From: Bacteroidota bacterium
Lineage (GTDB): Bacteria; Bacteroidota; Ignavibacteria; Ignavibacteriales; Melioribacteraceae
NCBI GenBank assembly: GCA_023447335.1
Contig: JAEXOD010000070.1
Coordinates: 1 to 15,946 of the forward strand
Direction of reading: 5' to 3'
Length of the DNA: 15,946 nucleotides
Part shown: positions 15,653 to 15,946 of the stretch, one piece after another
Layout: every line of letters begins with the position of its first letter
How positions within the stretch are numbered: the stretch's first letter is position 1
The notes under the pieces: model-generated
What the model was told of the DNA's origin: nothing
The model's input: only the letters and a program-made list of their open reading frames with translations
Database searches by the model: none
Position numbers and translations under genes: made by a program

Positions 15653-15946
15653 ATGAAATTTCTTGTTGTTGAAGATGACTTTACTAGCAGATTGGTACTT
15701 CAAAAAATGTTGATACCATACGGTTCGTGCGATACTGCAGTTAACGGAATTGAGGCTGTTAAGGCTTTTGAAATGGCTCATTCTGAAGGGATGCCTTATG
15801 ATACAATTTTTTTAGACATAATGATGCCCGAGATGGACGGAAAAGAAGCCTTGAAAATTATTCGTCAAAAGGAAAATTCAATGCATATTTTACCTAAAAA
15901 TGAAACTAAAATTGTTATGGTTACTGCATTAGATACAGCCCAAGAT
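15653..15946 (+). CDS. CheY-like receiver, 3'-truncated by the window edge
   Basis: The frame is open from an ATG at 15653 to the last base, giving 98 codons. A ribosome site GGAG at 15642-15645, seven bases upstream, supports the start. The protein begins MKFLVVEDDFTSR and shows the acidic pair Asp8/Asp9, phosphoacceptor Asp55 (FLDIMMPEMDG) and Thr91 (VMVTALD). The lysine-bearing C-terminal part lies beyond the window, so a further output domain cannot be excluded. It follows the receiver-PAS-PAS kinase by 13 bases and is probably its target. The sequence differs clearly from the CheY at 2958, so it is not a recent duplicate. Confidence 0.9.
   Translation, partial: MKFLVVEDDFTSRLVLQKMLIPYGSCDTAVNGIEAVKAFEMAHSEGMPYDTIFLDIMMPEMDGKEALKIIRQKENSMHILPKNETKIVMVTALDTAQD

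Overview
This strongly AT-rich window carries a single dense block of chemosensory genes, all on the + strand, cut by the window at both ends. No taxonomic marker gene is present. The AT-rich codon use, weak or absent Shine-Dalgarno sites on several genes, and a kinase H-box of the form SHNLRTP suggest a member of the Bacteroidota/Ignavibacteriota group, but this is a low-confidence inference. No tRNA, rRNA, CRISPR array, insertion sequence or integrase is visible, and no gene-free stretch reaches 300 bases (the longest gap is about 70).

Left part (1-7086): the 3' end of a receiver-histidine kinase hybrid; a soluble coiled-coil protein with two degenerate chemoreceptor-tip segments and a CheZ-like DxxxQ motif; a small STAS-domain protein; a CheY; a CheA with two intact HPt domains in tandem; a short CheR-like methyltransferase without the CheR N-terminal domain; and a one-domain metallo-beta-lactamase-fold protein that starts one base after the short CheR stops.

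Middle (7123-11266): a 1364-residue transmembrane chemoreceptor. About 850 of its residues form a stack of about 19 HAMP-like units. Seven tandem 273-bp DNA units, each encoding two alternating HAMP types, form the core of the stack. The receptor ends in EFIKF, a plausible CheR/CheB tether, and is followed by a clear intrinsic terminator.

Right part (11287-15946): cheW, a full-length cheR and cheB, packed with a 1-nt gap and an ATGA overlap, then a receiver-PAS-PAS-histidine kinase and the 5' part of another CheY-like receiver that runs off the window.

How it fits together (inference from families): the poly-HAMP receptor, CheW and CheA would form the signalling array. CheA would phosphorylate the local CheY and CheB, while CheR and CheB adjust receptor methylation. 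No recognisable cheC, cheD, cheX or cheZ lies in the window, so the coiled-coil protein with the DxxxQ motif is the best local candidate for a CheY-P phosphatase. The STAS protein, short CheR-like protein and metallohydrolase-fold protein are accessory parts without an assigned role. The receiver-kinases at both edges suggest coupling to a wider phosphorelay. No flagellar or pilus gene is in view, so the output may be motility or something else.
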